Translations under genes and position numbers: made by a program | Origin: JBJHBP01 sp050485685 | Lineage (GTDB): Bacteria; Pseudomonadota; Gammaproteobacteria; Steroidobacterales; Rariloculaceae | Length of the DNA: 64,000 nt | Reading direction: 5' to 3' | NCBI GenBank assembly: GCA_050485685.1 | Contig: JBJHBW010000008.1 | Location: 1-64,000, forward strand | Part shown: positions 40,955 through 51,718 of the stretch, piece after piece | How positions within the stretch are numbered: the first letter of the stretch is position 1 | Layout of the letters: each line of letters starts with the position of its first letter | The notes under the pieces: generated by a model | Told to the model about the DNA's origin: nothing | What the model saw: only the letters and a program-made list of their open reading frames with translations | Databases searched by the model: none

Positions 40955-42160
40955 TCAGAACTGCGCGGGCGCCGGGCCGAACAGACTGCTGCCGCGCCCT
41001 CCGCCGGTGCCCGGCGCGGTCAGGTCCACGCCGGTGGCCAGAACGTCGCCTTCGCTGACGCCCGAGTAGATCTCCGAGTACACGCCATCCGTCACGCCCG
41101 TATACACGGTGACAGCTTCCAGCGCCGTCGCATCGGCACTGCCGCCGCGAAGGCGATAGACCGTGCGTGCAACGCCCGCGTGCCCTGCGTCTGCAGGCTC
41201 AGGGTCGGCCGGTCTGATGCTGTCCGGCAGCCGTGCGCGCAGCGCGGTATTGCGCACCCGCAGTATGTCGTGACGTTCATCTATGATGATGGTGACAGTC
41301 GCCGTCATGCCCGGCTTGAGCTTGCGCTCGGGATTATCCACCTCGATCACGGTGTCATAGGTCACGACGTTCTGCTCGATGATGGGCTGATTGCGCACCT
41401 GTACGACGACGCCTTCGAACGTCTCGCCGGGGAAGGCATCCACCGTGAACTCCACGCGCTGGCCATCACGAATGTTGCCGATGTCCGCTTCCGGCACCAG
41501 CGAATTGATCTGCATACGTGACAGGTCATTGGCGATTCGGAACAGAATGGGCGCAGTCATGGACGCGGCAACGGTCTGGCCCACATCCACATTGCGTGAT
41601 ATCACGATGCCATCCACCGGCGAGTAGATCGTGCAGCGCGCAAGCTCGGACTGCGCACGCTCCAGTGCATGCTGGCGGATATTCAGCGTGGCTTCCGCCT
41701 GACGCAGGCGCGCCACCGCAGTATCGACCTCGGCCTGCGGCACCAGTTCGCGTTCGCGCAGCTGATGCAGCCGGCTCAGTTCCACGTCGGCCAGTTCCAG
41801 CGCGGCACTTGCCGACGCGACTTCACCTTCCGCCTGGCGCACGTTTGCCTCGAACGTGGACGTCTCGATGCGTGCCAGCACTTCCCCGCGACGCACCTCG
41901 GAATTGAAGTCGACGAATATCTCGTCAATGATGCCGGACACCTGCGAACCGACTTCCACGTTGAGCAACGGATTCAGGGTGCCGGTCGCGGAAATCGTCT
42001 GGCGCAGCACGCCACGATCAACGGTCGCCGTATTCAAGGTCACGCCGACGCCGTCGTCGTTGCTCCAGAATCCGTAAATGGCCACGCCGATCGCGCCGAG
42101 CACGATCAGGGTACCAATCCATTTCACGACGCCGAATCCGGGGCTTTCCGCATCTGTCAT
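40955..42160 (-). CDS. MacA-like periplasmic adaptor (HlyD family)
   Basis: This 401-residue protein has an N-terminal membrane anchor (about 12-32) and the adaptor layout of lipoyl half, helical hairpin (about 85-165), second lipoyl half (SPVDGIVISRNVDVGQTVAASM), barrel and membrane-proximal domains. Those features, and the permease and ATPase genes directly downstream, identify a MacA-like component of a tripartite pump. An outer-membrane TolC gene is not adjacent. A short Gly/Ser tail ends the protein. The 122 bases between this start and the lipoprotein gene hold an AT-rich patch that may contain the promoter. Confidence 0.92.
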   Translation of the reverse strand: MTDAESPGFGVVKWIGTLIVLGAIGVAIYGFWSNDDGVGVTLNTATVDRGVLRQTISATGTLNPLLNVEVGSQVSGIIDEIFVDFNSEVRRGEVLARIETSTFEANVRQAEGEVASASAALELADVELSRLHQLRERELVPQAEVDTAVARLRQAEATLNIRQHALERAQSELARCTIYSPVDGIVISRNVDVGQTVAASMTAPILFRIANDLSRMQINSLVPEADIGNIRDGQRVEFTVDAFPGETFEGVVVQVRNQPIIEQNVVTYDTVIEVDNPERKLKPGMTATVTIIIDERHDILRVRNTALRARLPDSIRPADPEPADAGHAGVARTVYRLRGGSADATALEAVTVYTGVTDGVYSEIYSGVSEGDVLATGVDLTAPGTGGGRGSSLFGPAPAQF

Positions 42161-42282
42161 AGTTTATTTTCCCCCAGCCTGTTATTTTTCCGACATTCAA
42201 CGCACGTCGGGGTTCCATGCGTGCCGGCCGATCGACACGACCCCCGCGCTCGACCATCCCGCAAATTCAGATGCCGCTGCGA

Positions 42283-44100
<1,818 letters not shown>

Positions 44101-44104
44101 GCGC

Positions 44105-44467
44105 TCAGAATTCGGTGCCGTCCGCCGCTCTTACGCCCAGCACGTAACCGCCGTCGCTGCCGTCTACAGTCGGAGCAACCGTCATCGTGATCTCGTCGCC
44201 GATCTCCACGAGTCCGGGGCGCCAGCCTGAACGGTAGTAGTTGTTACGACTGTGCCCTTCATACTCGATGTCCCGGGTGCCTTTCTCATCGGTCACTTCC
44301 AGGACAATGATGGTATGCGGATTGCGCGCCGTGAATTCCTTGACGATGCCGGTGACGGTCTGGTCGCGGATCGTCAGATCGAACCGTATCGCCGAATGGT
44401 GCGCGGAACCGGTCAGCGGAAGCAGCATCAAGGCCGCCATGACCGGGAGCACGATTCTGGTCAACAT
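44105..44467 (-). CDS. DUF6152 family periplasmic protein
   Basis: This 120-residue protein has a signal peptide (MLTRIVLPVMAALMLLPLTGSA) followed at once by HHSAIRFD, the start of the mature chain in the DUF6152 family. The remaining small beta-barrel-like domain (VTGIVKEFTARNPHTIIVLEVTDEKG; WRPGLVEIGDEITMTVAPT; YVLGVRAADG) fits the OB-like pattern of these proteins. Function is unknown; a His-rich mature N-terminus suggests metal binding. It begins at ATG 44467 after GAGGAG and is followed 4 bases later by the lipoprotein gene. Confidence 0.8.
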   Translation of the reverse strand: MLTRIVLPVMAALMLLPLTGSAHHSAIRFDLTIRDQTVTGIVKEFTARNPHTIIVLEVTDEKGTRDIEYEGHSRNNYYRSGWRPGLVEIGDEITMTVAPTVDGSDGGYVLGVRAADGTEF

Positions 44468-44570
44468 CCCCTGTTACTCCTCAGCGAATATCTTCTGATC
44501 CTGCATTCTAGCAACCAGCGACCCCTTTCACCCAGAAAGCGCCGTTTCACCGGCCGTTCCTGAACCGGCC

Positions 44571-45971
44571 TCACGGGCTGCCCGCAGCACCATCCGTCGC
44601 ACCACGCCGCAGCAGTTGCGTGCCGCCCTGTGCATCTGCGGTCAGGAGTTCCACCGGACGGCGCCAGACACGGCTGATGTAGCCCAGTACCCGCTCCGCA
44701 CGGGTCACGTCCAGCCCGCGACCGTCCAGTTCATGGTCGTGTGAGAGTTCAAGCGTACCGTCCGGACGCACATGGCTCACAGACACTGCCGGCGCACCAA
44801 AGTTGTAGCGCGGCGCCAGAATCGCTTCGTGCAGTTCGGCAAGGTCGGCGTCGAGCACCCGCACACTGCCATCCGTCGATGCCTGATAGCGGAACAGCTT
44901 CAGCTCCTCGGCCATATCCGCACTCAGCCAGTTGCGTATGAAACTGAAGTCATCTTCCTCGGTGCGTATCCTGAATGCCTTCTCCAGGCCGTGTGCTTCG
45001 ACCAGTCGGTCCCACATTGCAAAGCCCAGATGATAGGGATTTATACTCAGGGCGGATTGCTGTTCCGCAGCATGGGGACGCACGACATCGGAGTGCGTCT
45101 TCAGCGCATCCAGATATTCGTTCTGTGGCAGAAAATCGGCCTCCCGCAACAGACGGGCATGCCAGTATGACGCCCATCCTTCGTTCATGATCTGACAGGC
45201 AAACACCGGGTAGAAGTAGAACGACTCCTCACGCACGGCGAGAAAGATGTCACGTTCGAAGTCCTCCAGATCCGGAGCGTAATGCGCGATGAACCAGAGC
45301 AGGTCGCGTTCCGGGTGCGGCGGCAGCGGTGACCGCCTGCGAACACGCGGCTCGGCAGAGGGTTCGCGGGCACCAGGCAGGTCCGCGTAACGGCGATGAA
45401 ACCGTGACTCGGCGGCCTGGGTTCCGGGCGGCCGCTCCGGCACGTAGTCCGGATACGGCTCCCGGCGCAGCTCACTGAACGGGTCCACATGCGCTTCCAG
45501 CGCGAGCGCCGCATCAAGCACCGCTTCCACGCGTGCGTAGCCATGTTTCTCTGCTGCCAGCTCGATCTGTCGCGCATGTGCGGCAGCCTGCTCAACAATA
45601 CGATAGCCGACCTGTTCCTGACTGCGCCGGAACAGTGCGTTGTTCCTTGAGAAGTCGGCATGGCCAAGCACATGCGCGACCACCAGCGTGTTCTCCTGCA
45701 GCGAGTTGTTGCGTGCCAGGTAAGCGCGACCCGGGTTCCCCGGAAACACGACCTCGAAAAGTCTTGAGTGACCCATGCGGTGCTGTATCAGCTGATAGAT
45801 GTAACGCACACCGAAAGACCAGTGCGGCATGCGCACCGGCAGGCCGTAGATCGCGACTTCCATCATGAAGCTGGACGGCACTTCCTCGAAGTGTACCGGG
45901 AAGTAGTCGAGCCCACTGTCGCGGGCCAGCTGCTCCAGCTTTACGGTGTACTGCTGCAGCCGCGCTGTCAT
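44571..45971 (-). CDS. SpoVR family protein
   Basis: This 466-residue protein is a member of the SpoVR/YcgB family (E. coli YcgB is about 510 residues): the domain starts with LDYFPVHFEEVPSSFMMEVAIYGLPVRMPHWSFGVRYIYQ and contains MNEGWASYWH and YHLGFAMWDRLVE. Its biochemical role is unknown; in Bacillus it affects spore cortex, and in enterobacteria it is induced by RpoS. It is the third gene of a PrkA-YeaH-SpoVR unit, with 2 bases between its start and the stop of the YeaH-like gene. No other reading is likely. Confidence 0.96.
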   Translation of the reverse strand: MTARLQQYTVKLEQLARDSGLDYFPVHFEEVPSSFMMEVAIYGLPVRMPHWSFGVRYIYQLIQHRMGHSRLFEVVFPGNPGRAYLARNNSLQENTLVVAHVLGHADFSRNNALFRRSQEQVGYRIVEQAAAHARQIELAAEKHGYARVEAVLDAALALEAHVDPFSELRREPYPDYVPERPPGTQAAESRFHRRYADLPGAREPSAEPRVRRRSPLPPHPERDLLWFIAHYAPDLEDFERDIFLAVREESFYFYPVFACQIMNEGWASYWHARLLREADFLPQNEYLDALKTHSDVVRPHAAEQQSALSINPYHLGFAMWDRLVEAHGLEKAFRIRTEEDDFSFIRNWLSADMAEELKLFRYQASTDGSVRVLDADLAELHEAILAPRYNFGAPAVSVSHVRPDGTLELSHDHELDGRGLDVTRAERVLGYISRVWRRPVELLTADAQGGTQLLRRGATDGAAGSP

Positions 45972-45973
45972 GG

Positions 45974-47146
45974 TCAGCCCTGCGGTGCCGGTTCCGGCTG
46001 TCTGTGAAAGAATTCGCGAATCGCGTCCCAGACGGACTGCGCGTCACTGAGCGTGTAAAGCCCCGCCGGCCGGCCTTCCGACTGCAGCTCGCGGAATAGC
46101 TGAGCAGTCTCGGAGTCAGACGGTTCGTGTTCGCCCGGCACGGTCTCCACGTATCCGACATAGTTTGCGACTCCGGCCAGCGCTGACAGGGATTCAGCCG
46201 CCCGCTCGCGGTCATGGCGGAAATTTGCGCCATCCGACGCATAGAACAGGTAGATGTTGTAACGACCCGGATCATAGCGCTGACCCATGACTTCCAGCAC
46301 TTTGCGGAATGCCGTGGACGCGACCGTGCCGCCGGTACCGGTGACCTGAAAGAACTCATCCTCATCGAATTCCCAGGCTTCAACCGTGTGCGCAATGAAC
46401 ACCACATTCATGTGGGTGTACTGGCGCCGCAGTCCCTGAATCGCCCAGAAGAAAAATGACTTCGCCAGTCGCCTGTCACGTTCGGTCATGCTCGAGGACA
46501 CGTCCATGGCAAGAAAGACGACGGCCTCGGTGGATGGTTGCCGCCGTGCGACCAGCTGCCGGTAGCGCAGGTCCTCGTCGGTGAAAGCCGGGCCGTCAGA
46601 CCGCGTGGCCCGTCGCTTCAGCGATTCCCGAACAGAGCGGCGCCGGTCCAGGCGTGACCGCACACCGCGACGGTTCCAGCCCTCGCGTACGTAATCCTGC
46701 TCACGCAGTCCCCCTGTTCTGGTCTGCAGGTGAGGCAGGTTCAGCTCTTCCCACAGCCAGTCGACGATATCGTCGATCGCCAGTTCCAGTACGAACTGAT
46801 AGCTGCCGTCCTCGTTGCCTCCGGCACCGCGCTGCCGGCCGCCCGGACGCTGTGGCACGGCAAGCTGGTCTCCGGGCCTGCCTTCACCCTGTCCGGCACC
46901 GGTGCGACTTGCCTCCTCGCGAAGACGGAACCTTGCATGCTCGAGAAACCGGACCGGAACCTGCACGGTGGTTTCCCCGCGCGGGAGGATGTCAGCTTTT
47001 GCGACCAGATCGGGCAGGGTGCGGCGCACCGCCTCGCGCACCTTGTCGTTGTGGCGCAGCCAGTCTCTTGCGCCGCGCGAGAACAGGTCGTACCAGCGAC
47101 CAGCGGCGTCCTCGCGCTCTACAAACTCCGATGGTCCGCCTTCCAT
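45974..47146 (-). CDS. YeaH/YhbH family protein (DUF444)
   Basis: ATG 47146 is preferred because GCGGGGAAT precedes it; GTG 47164 would add 6 residues. The 390-residue protein has a basic N-terminal region (RWYDLFSRGARDWLRHNDKVREAVRRTLPDLV), a glycine-rich flexible segment (about 95-120), and a von Willebrand A-like domain with VFLAMDVSSSMTERDRRLAKSFFFWAIQGLRR, where D-x-S-x-S is the metal site. It works with PrkA in nitrogen-starvation and stress responses of enterobacteria (YeaG-YeaH). The prkA gene ends 37 bases upstream, and SpoVR follows. Confidence 0.95.
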   Translation of the reverse strand: MEGGPSEFVEREDAAGRWYDLFSRGARDWLRHNDKVREAVRRTLPDLVAKADILPRGETTVQVPVRFLEHARFRLREEASRTGAGQGEGRPGDQLAVPQRPGGRQRGAGGNEDGSYQFVLELAIDDIVDWLWEELNLPHLQTRTGGLREQDYVREGWNRRGVRSRLDRRRSVRESLKRRATRSDGPAFTDEDLRYRQLVARRQPSTEAVVFLAMDVSSSMTERDRRLAKSFFFWAIQGLRRQYTHMNVVFIAHTVEAWEFDEDEFFQVTGTGGTVASTAFRKVLEVMGQRYDPGRYNIYLFYASDGANFRHDRERAAESLSALAGVANYVGYVETVPGEHEPSDSETAQLFRELQSEGRPAGLYTLSDAQSVWDAIREFFHRQPEPAPQG

Positions 47147-47183
47147 GGTGTATTCCCCGCTCACATATCTGTCTGTTTTCGTC

Positions 47184-49151
47184 TCATTCCTGCGAAAGCA
47201 GCGTCGTTACATAGTTCAGGGCTTCCCGTGCGCTGTGGGCGTCGTAGCCGTACTCGCGGATCAGGCGTTCCTGTACTGCTGAAATCTTCTGCTCGGCTTC
47301 CTCGTCGGGCCGGGCGTGCGACGTCACCAGCCTCAGCACGTCACGCCGTTCCTCGAACAGGTACTGCTCCACCGCTTCGTGCAACCTTGAGTGGCTGTCT
47401 AAAGTGAATTTCTCACCTGACTTGAAAGCCACCATGGCCTTGCGCACCACTTCCTGACGGAAAGAGTGCTTTCCGGACTCGGAGATTCGTATCTTTTCTT
47501 CCACCGACCGCAGGAAGCGCTCGTCAGGCGGACGCGATTCACCCGTGATGGGATCCTCCACCTCGCGCTTGTCCAGCGATGCCTCGATCTCGTCCAGGTA
47601 CTTCTCCAGAAGCTGCTGCGCTTCCTGTTCGAAGGACGCAAACAGCGCCCTGTGCACGTCTTCCTTGACCCAACGGTTGTAGAAGTCCTTGCGTGCTATG
47701 ACCAGAAACTCTATCCACTGCTTCTTGCGCGCAGCATCCATGCGCGCATCCGTTTCAATGGCATCCTTGAGGGCCAGCAGCACATCCATGCTGGTCAGAC
47801 TTTCGCGGTCGCTGTGCGTGATCGCATTTGAAACCGCGTTGATCACAAATCGCGGACTGACGCCTGTCAGACCTTCCTCCGGCGATTCGGCCCGGATACG
47901 CGGCACATCGGGCTCGCTGAAGCCTTCAACATCCTCACCGGCATAGAGCTTCAGCTTCTTGGTCAGATCAAGACCTTCGCGCTGCGGTTTGGCCAGGCGC
48001 GTGAGGATAGAGAACACGGCGGCAAGGTCGAGCACATGCGGATCCAGATGCGTGCGCCTGAATGCAGGAGCGCTTGAAACCAGCTTCCGGTATATGCGTG
48101 CCTCGTCCCGATATGACAGCGTATAGGGCACTTTGACGATGACCATACGATCCAGCAGTGCCTCGTTTTCCTTTTCCTGAAGGAAGCGGTTGAACTCAGC
48201 CAGATTGGTGTGGGCGACGATGGTCTCATCGAGATAGATCAGCGGGAAACGCGAAACCTTGACGTTCTTCTCCTGGGTGAGGGTCAGCAGCAGATACAGG
48301 AACTCTCGCTTGACCTTCAGAATCTCGATCATTTCCAGTATGCCGCGACTCGCCGCATAGACTGCACCCGACCACGACCACGCGCGCGGATCACCCTCGT
48401 CGCCGATCGCCGCAACCCGAGAAAGATCCACTGACCCGACCAGGTCGGCTATGTCCGCCGTGGTCGGATCATGCGGCGCATAGGTGCCTACACCGACGCG
48501 TGCCGCCTCCGAAAGGAACACCCGTTCCACCGGAAAGCGCATGAAGTCACCGTCAAACTCCTCGTCCAGGCGTGCACGCGAATGGGGACTGAGTTCGCCG
48601 GAAATATCCATGCCGTAGGTCTCGCGAAATCCGGGACGCAGGCTCTGCGGAATCAGGTTCAATGGCGATTCGTGCAAGGGTGAACCCGCCAGTGCGTAGA
48701 CCGCCCCCTCGTCGGTGTGGCTGTATTCCTCAAGGCCGCGCTTGAGCAGAATCACCATTGTCGACTTGCCGCCCGATGGGGGACCGAGAAGCAGCAGCAG
48801 CCGGCGCCCCACATCGGAACCTGCCGCTGCGGCCTTGAAGTAATCGATAACGCGATCAAGAGCCGCGTCTATTCCGAACAGTTCACCGGCGAAAAGCTGT
48901 TTCCCGGTGACCGGTATATCGTCCTGCCCCGCCTGTCGGTCATCGCGGTACCAGCAGAGCATGTCATGAATGTACTGGTGCGAAGACCGCGTATAGCGGC
49001 CGGGCGCGGCAGGAAACACGTTCTCCAGGAATTCGGCGAATGTGCCGCGCCAGTGTTGCGCGCGATGCTGTGCGGCGAATGCCGTCAGGTCATTGAGGAA
49101 AGCATGTCTGCCCGGATGCTGATCCGATCCGACTGTATCTGACAGTGTCAT
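47184..49151 (-). CDS. PrkA family serine protein kinase (YeaG-like)
   Basis: This 655-residue protein (E. coli YeaG is 644) has an N-terminal AAA-type domain: GPPSGGKSTMV Walker A at about residues 143-150, a DEIH-less Walker B region around LIYLDETIVAHTNLAEF, and the C-terminal PrkA kinase-like domain with KDFYNRWVKEDVHRALFASFEQEAQQLLEKY. PrkA proteins act as a stress-related serine kinase or, in some reports, an AAA+ Lon-like ATPase. It is the first gene of the three-gene unit. The 324 bases upstream are non-coding. Confidence 0.95.
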   Translation of the reverse strand: MTLSDTVGSDQHPGRHAFLNDLTAFAAQHRAQHWRGTFAEFLENVFPAAPGRYTRSSHQYIHDMLCWYRDDRQAGQDDIPVTGKQLFAGELFGIDAALDRVIDYFKAAAAGSDVGRRLLLLLGPPSGGKSTMVILLKRGLEEYSHTDEGAVYALAGSPLHESPLNLIPQSLRPGFRETYGMDISGELSPHSRARLDEEFDGDFMRFPVERVFLSEAARVGVGTYAPHDPTTADIADLVGSVDLSRVAAIGDEGDPRAWSWSGAVYAASRGILEMIEILKVKREFLYLLLTLTQEKNVKVSRFPLIYLDETIVAHTNLAEFNRFLQEKENEALLDRMVIVKVPYTLSYRDEARIYRKLVSSAPAFRRTHLDPHVLDLAAVFSILTRLAKPQREGLDLTKKLKLYAGEDVEGFSEPDVPRIRAESPEEGLTGVSPRFVINAVSNAITHSDRESLTSMDVLLALKDAIETDARMDAARKKQWIEFLVIARKDFYNRWVKEDVHRALFASFEQEAQQLLEKYLDEIEASLDKREVEDPITGESRPPDERFLRSVEEKIRISESGKHSFRQEVVRKAMVAFKSGEKFTLDSHSRLHEAVEQYLFEERRDVLRLVTSHARPDEEAEQKISAVQERLIREYGYDAHSAREALNYVTTLLSQE

Positions 49152-49475
49152 GTCGCGTTACCACCTTGTGCTGAGTCGAATCCACAAGGGCGCGAGAGAC
49201 TGTTCGTATTGTTCTTGGGCTTCTTGTTCTTCTGCTGCTCGCTGTCCCTTCCCGTTACCGACTATGGACCTGAATGCAGAAAAACCTGTATTGGCAGTTA
49301 GACGCTGCGGGAGCCCACATCGTTCCCCTGTTGACGAAACACGCGCCCCGGGGGCGCTCTGTGAGGTTTCCGGGTGTTCAGCCCTGGCGTTCGGGAATTA
49401 AGACTGGACCCAACAGAGGTCAGACGCAAGGCGTCAAACGTCCGGCAGGGAAATCGAAGCGATCAGCTCTTGCAA
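49152..49475. other. intergenic region between prkA and the coiled-coil gene
   Basis: No credible ORF or RNA gene. A GC palindrome at 49343-49357 (GCGCCCC, G, GGGGCGC) followed on the minus strand by GTGTTTCG could be a weak terminator for the coiled-coil gene. The promoter of the prkA operon must lie between this hairpin and 49151, but I cannot place it; no sigma-54-type element was found. Confidence 0.45.
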
Positions 49476-50573
49476 TCAGCTCTTGCGATTGAACTGACCG
49501 GCGGCGCGGCGCGCCTCAACCAGTGCGTGACGCATGTCGATCGCGATCGTGCGATCGGCCATGTCATCGCCGTCATTGCCGTCCGCACCTTTCTTCGCGG
49601 CGGCTTCGAGCAGTGCCGCGATCTGGTTGGCATCGACGTCTGTCGAGTCCTCATCGCCTTCTGCGGAGCGCCCTTCAGGTGACTCGTGTCGCACATCGGC
49701 CCTGGCATCACGCGGGGATTCGCCACCGGCGACAGATGCCGGGACGGGACCCTGACCGGCCGGCGCGGCGGGCGCAGGTGCACCGGTCATCGGCACTGCT
49801 GATCTGGTGATGGTGGTCGTGGCGCCGAAATCGCCGTAGGCGTTGCGGTACTTCGCCTTCCAGTATTCTGTGCTGCGCTTGAGTTCAGCGATCGTGTCGG
49901 CGTTTCGGTTGATCGACGCCTCCAGCGTTTCAATGATCGCTTTCTTCTCGTCCAGCAGCGTCTCCAGGGCTTTGGTCCTGTCAGCGTCTGCACGCAGACT
50001 GCGGACAAGCGTCTTGCGCGCGTCGAGTTCCGCCTGCAGAGCAGCAATCTCCGTCGCACCACCGCTGGCTTCCTCGTCAGCTGCTTCACGCAGCAGGCGC
50101 ACCTGTTCAAGCAGCTCGTTGACGTGGTCATCGGCCTGCTTCTTCTGACGCTTCATGCGTGCGAGCTCAGCTTCCTTGTGCTGGCTTTCCTGTCTGGCCT
50201 GTTCGGCAACCGCAAGTTTCTCCAAGAGCTGATCCTGCGCGGTGCGCTGCTCGTGCAGCTGCTCGCGAAGGTCGGCAAGTTCGGCATCACGCTCAGCGAT
50301 TGCCGCATCACGTGCCGCCTGCTGCTCCCGCAACTGCTCGATCTCGTCGGCGTCACGCTCCCGCCCGTCGAGTTCGGCCATCAGTTCGGCTATACGTGCA
50401 TCGCGTTCGGCCACGGTCCTTCGGGTGGTCTCGAGATCCTCGAGCACACTGCTGAACTCCGCGCCCCATTCGGCGAGAAGCTCCGCGAGCCGTTCCCGTA
50501 TACGGGTCGTTGGCGTTTCCTGATCGTTGCTTTGCATCGGAACCTGCATCGGCGGTTCAGCCGCCTGAGTCAT
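49476..50573 (-). CDS. coiled-coil protein of unknown function
   Basis: ATG 50573 (MTQAAEPPMQ) gives 365 residues; earlier in-frame codons run through non-coding sequence. A heptad-rich coiled coil spans about residues 30-255 (RDARIAELMAELDGRERDADEIEQL, ADDHVNELLEQVRLLREA, TLVRSLRADADRTKALETLLDEKKAIIETLEASINRNADTIAELK), then a Pro/Ala/Gly-rich linker (about 275-305) and a short acidic helical C-terminus with DANQIAALLEAAAKKG. It is soluble and lacks a signal. It could be a structural or scaffold protein. A CRP-like palindrome lies just upstream. The operon context (before prkA, after the oxidoreductase) does not define a function. Confidence 0.7.
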   Translation of the reverse strand: MTQAAEPPMQVPMQSNDQETPTTRIRERLAELLAEWGAEFSSVLEDLETTRRTVAERDARIAELMAELDGRERDADEIEQLREQQAARDAAIAERDAELADLREQLHEQRTAQDQLLEKLAVAEQARQESQHKEAELARMKRQKKQADDHVNELLEQVRLLREAADEEASGGATEIAALQAELDARKTLVRSLRADADRTKALETLLDEKKAIIETLEASINRNADTIAELKRSTEYWKAKYRNAYGDFGATTTITRSAVPMTGAPAPAAPAGQGPVPASVAGGESPRDARADVRHESPEGRSAEGDEDSTDVDANQIAALLEAAAKKGADGNDGDDMADRTIAIDMRHALVEARRAAGQFNRKS

Positions 50574-50624
50574 GTTGGGGACCGGGTCTGTGCGCCCAAG
50601 TTGCCGCAGCCGCAGACATAATAC

Positions 50625-50640
50625 GGTGACACACGTCACA
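50625..50640 (-). promoter_or_regulatory. CRP-like palindrome upstream of the coiled-coil gene
   Basis: On the minus strand TGTGA-N6-TCACC (50640-50625) matches the CRP consensus TGTGA-N6-TCACA at 9 of 10 positions. A TATTAT hexamer follows at 50622-50617. The centre is only about 20 bases from the presumed start site, so the site could equally repress or be fortuitous. Confidence 0.35.
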
Positions 50641-50662
50641 TCTGCTGCCCCCGCCCGGGCGC

Positions 50663-51718
50663 CTAGCGGTGGTTTTTCTGCAGAGCCTTGAGCTCGTTCA
50701 CACCCGGGCACAGCTGCGTGAAATCCAGCGCGTTCAGCGGCACGGCGGCGGTTTCATTGAGGGCATGCATGTCGGGCACGTCCGGATCCAGGTACAGCAA
50801 TCCGGTGACGATCTCGCCATTGCGCAGGTGCGAGCGTACGTAATCGATCACCGCGCCGCGATTGCCCGGATCATAGTCCCGGCTGATCTTACGCAGTACG
50901 ACGTGACTGCCGTCGTGAAGCTGCACCCGCCTCGCTTCCCCGTCCCCGTAATCCGCCCGGATTTCGGCCGCCGGAGGAACGAAGTCGGCGAGTACGGCCG
51001 CATGCTTGTGGCTGCGTGTGTAGGCGTAGCTCCTGGTCGACGCTTCGTGATCGTTGAAAGCGACGCAGGGCGAGATCACGTCGATCAGCGCAAACCCCTG
51101 GTGCCGGACACCCGCCTTGATCAGCGGCACCAGCTGCTCCTTGTCGCCGGAGAAAGCGCGTGCAACGAAACTGCCGCCCAGTGACATCGCCAGCTGAACC
51201 GCATCCATGGGCGGCTGGCTGTTCAGCTCACCCCACTTCGATTTCGTGCCGACATCCGCGGAGGCCGAGAACTGGCCTTTGGTCAGACCGTATACGCCAT
51301 TGTTCTCAATGATATAGACCATGTTCAGGTTGCGCCGCACCGCGTGCGCAAACTGACCCAGTCCTATGGAAAGCGAATCGCCGTCACCTGAGACTCCAAG
51401 CAGATGGAGCTCGCGGTTCGCAACGCTGGCGCCGGTGGCAATGGAGGGCATGCGACCGTGCACGGCATTGAATCCGTGCGAAGCGCCCAGGAAATAGGCC
51501 GGCGTTTTGGACGAGCATCCGATGCCGCTCATCTTCGCGACCCGGTGCGGTGGAATGTCCAGTTCGAAGAACGCCTGCACGATCGCAGCAGTCACCGAGT
51601 CATGACCGCAGCCCGCGCACAGCGTGGACATGCCGCCCTCATAGTCACGCACCGTGAGGCCAAGGCCGTTGCGTGCAAGACCATCGTGCAGGATTCTCGG
51701 TTTGGGGATGGATGTCAT
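50663..51718 (-). CDS. 2-oxoacid:ferredoxin oxidoreductase, beta subunit (KorB-like)
   Basis: This 351-residue subunit binds thiamine diphosphate. LCAGCGHDSVTAAI (residues 33-46) and GVSGDGDSLSIGLGQFAHAVRRNLNMVYIIENNGVYGLTKGQFS carry the cofactor GDG motif and the N-terminal CxxC of the family. It pairs with the alpha/gamma subunit immediately upstream (ATGA overlap, 51715-51718). The enzyme converts 2-oxoglutarate or another 2-oxoacid and CoA to acyl-CoA plus CO2 with ferredoxin as electron carrier, reversibly. 2-Oxoglutarate is favoured by similarity but not proven. It is the last gene of the unit. Confidence 0.93.
   Translation of the reverse strand: MTSIPKPRILHDGLARNGLGLTVRDYEGGMSTLCAGCGHDSVTAAIVQAFFELDIPPHRVAKMSGIGCSSKTPAYFLGASHGFNAVHGRMPSIATGASVANRELHLLGVSGDGDSLSIGLGQFAHAVRRNLNMVYIIENNGVYGLTKGQFSASADVGTKSKWGELNSQPPMDAVQLAMSLGGSFVARAFSGDKEQLVPLIKAGVRHQGFALIDVISPCVAFNDHEASTRSYAYTRSHKHAAVLADFVPPAAEIRADYGDGEARRVQLHDGSHVVLRKISRDYDPGNRGAVIDYVRSHLRNGEIVTGLLYLDPDVPDMHALNETAAVPLNALDFTQLCPGVNELKALQKNHR

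Noticed and set aside
49152..49475. Sigma-54 or RpoS promoter for the prkA operon
   Set aside because: No GG-N10-GC element of convincing quality was found, and an RpoS-type -10 cannot be recognised by eye.
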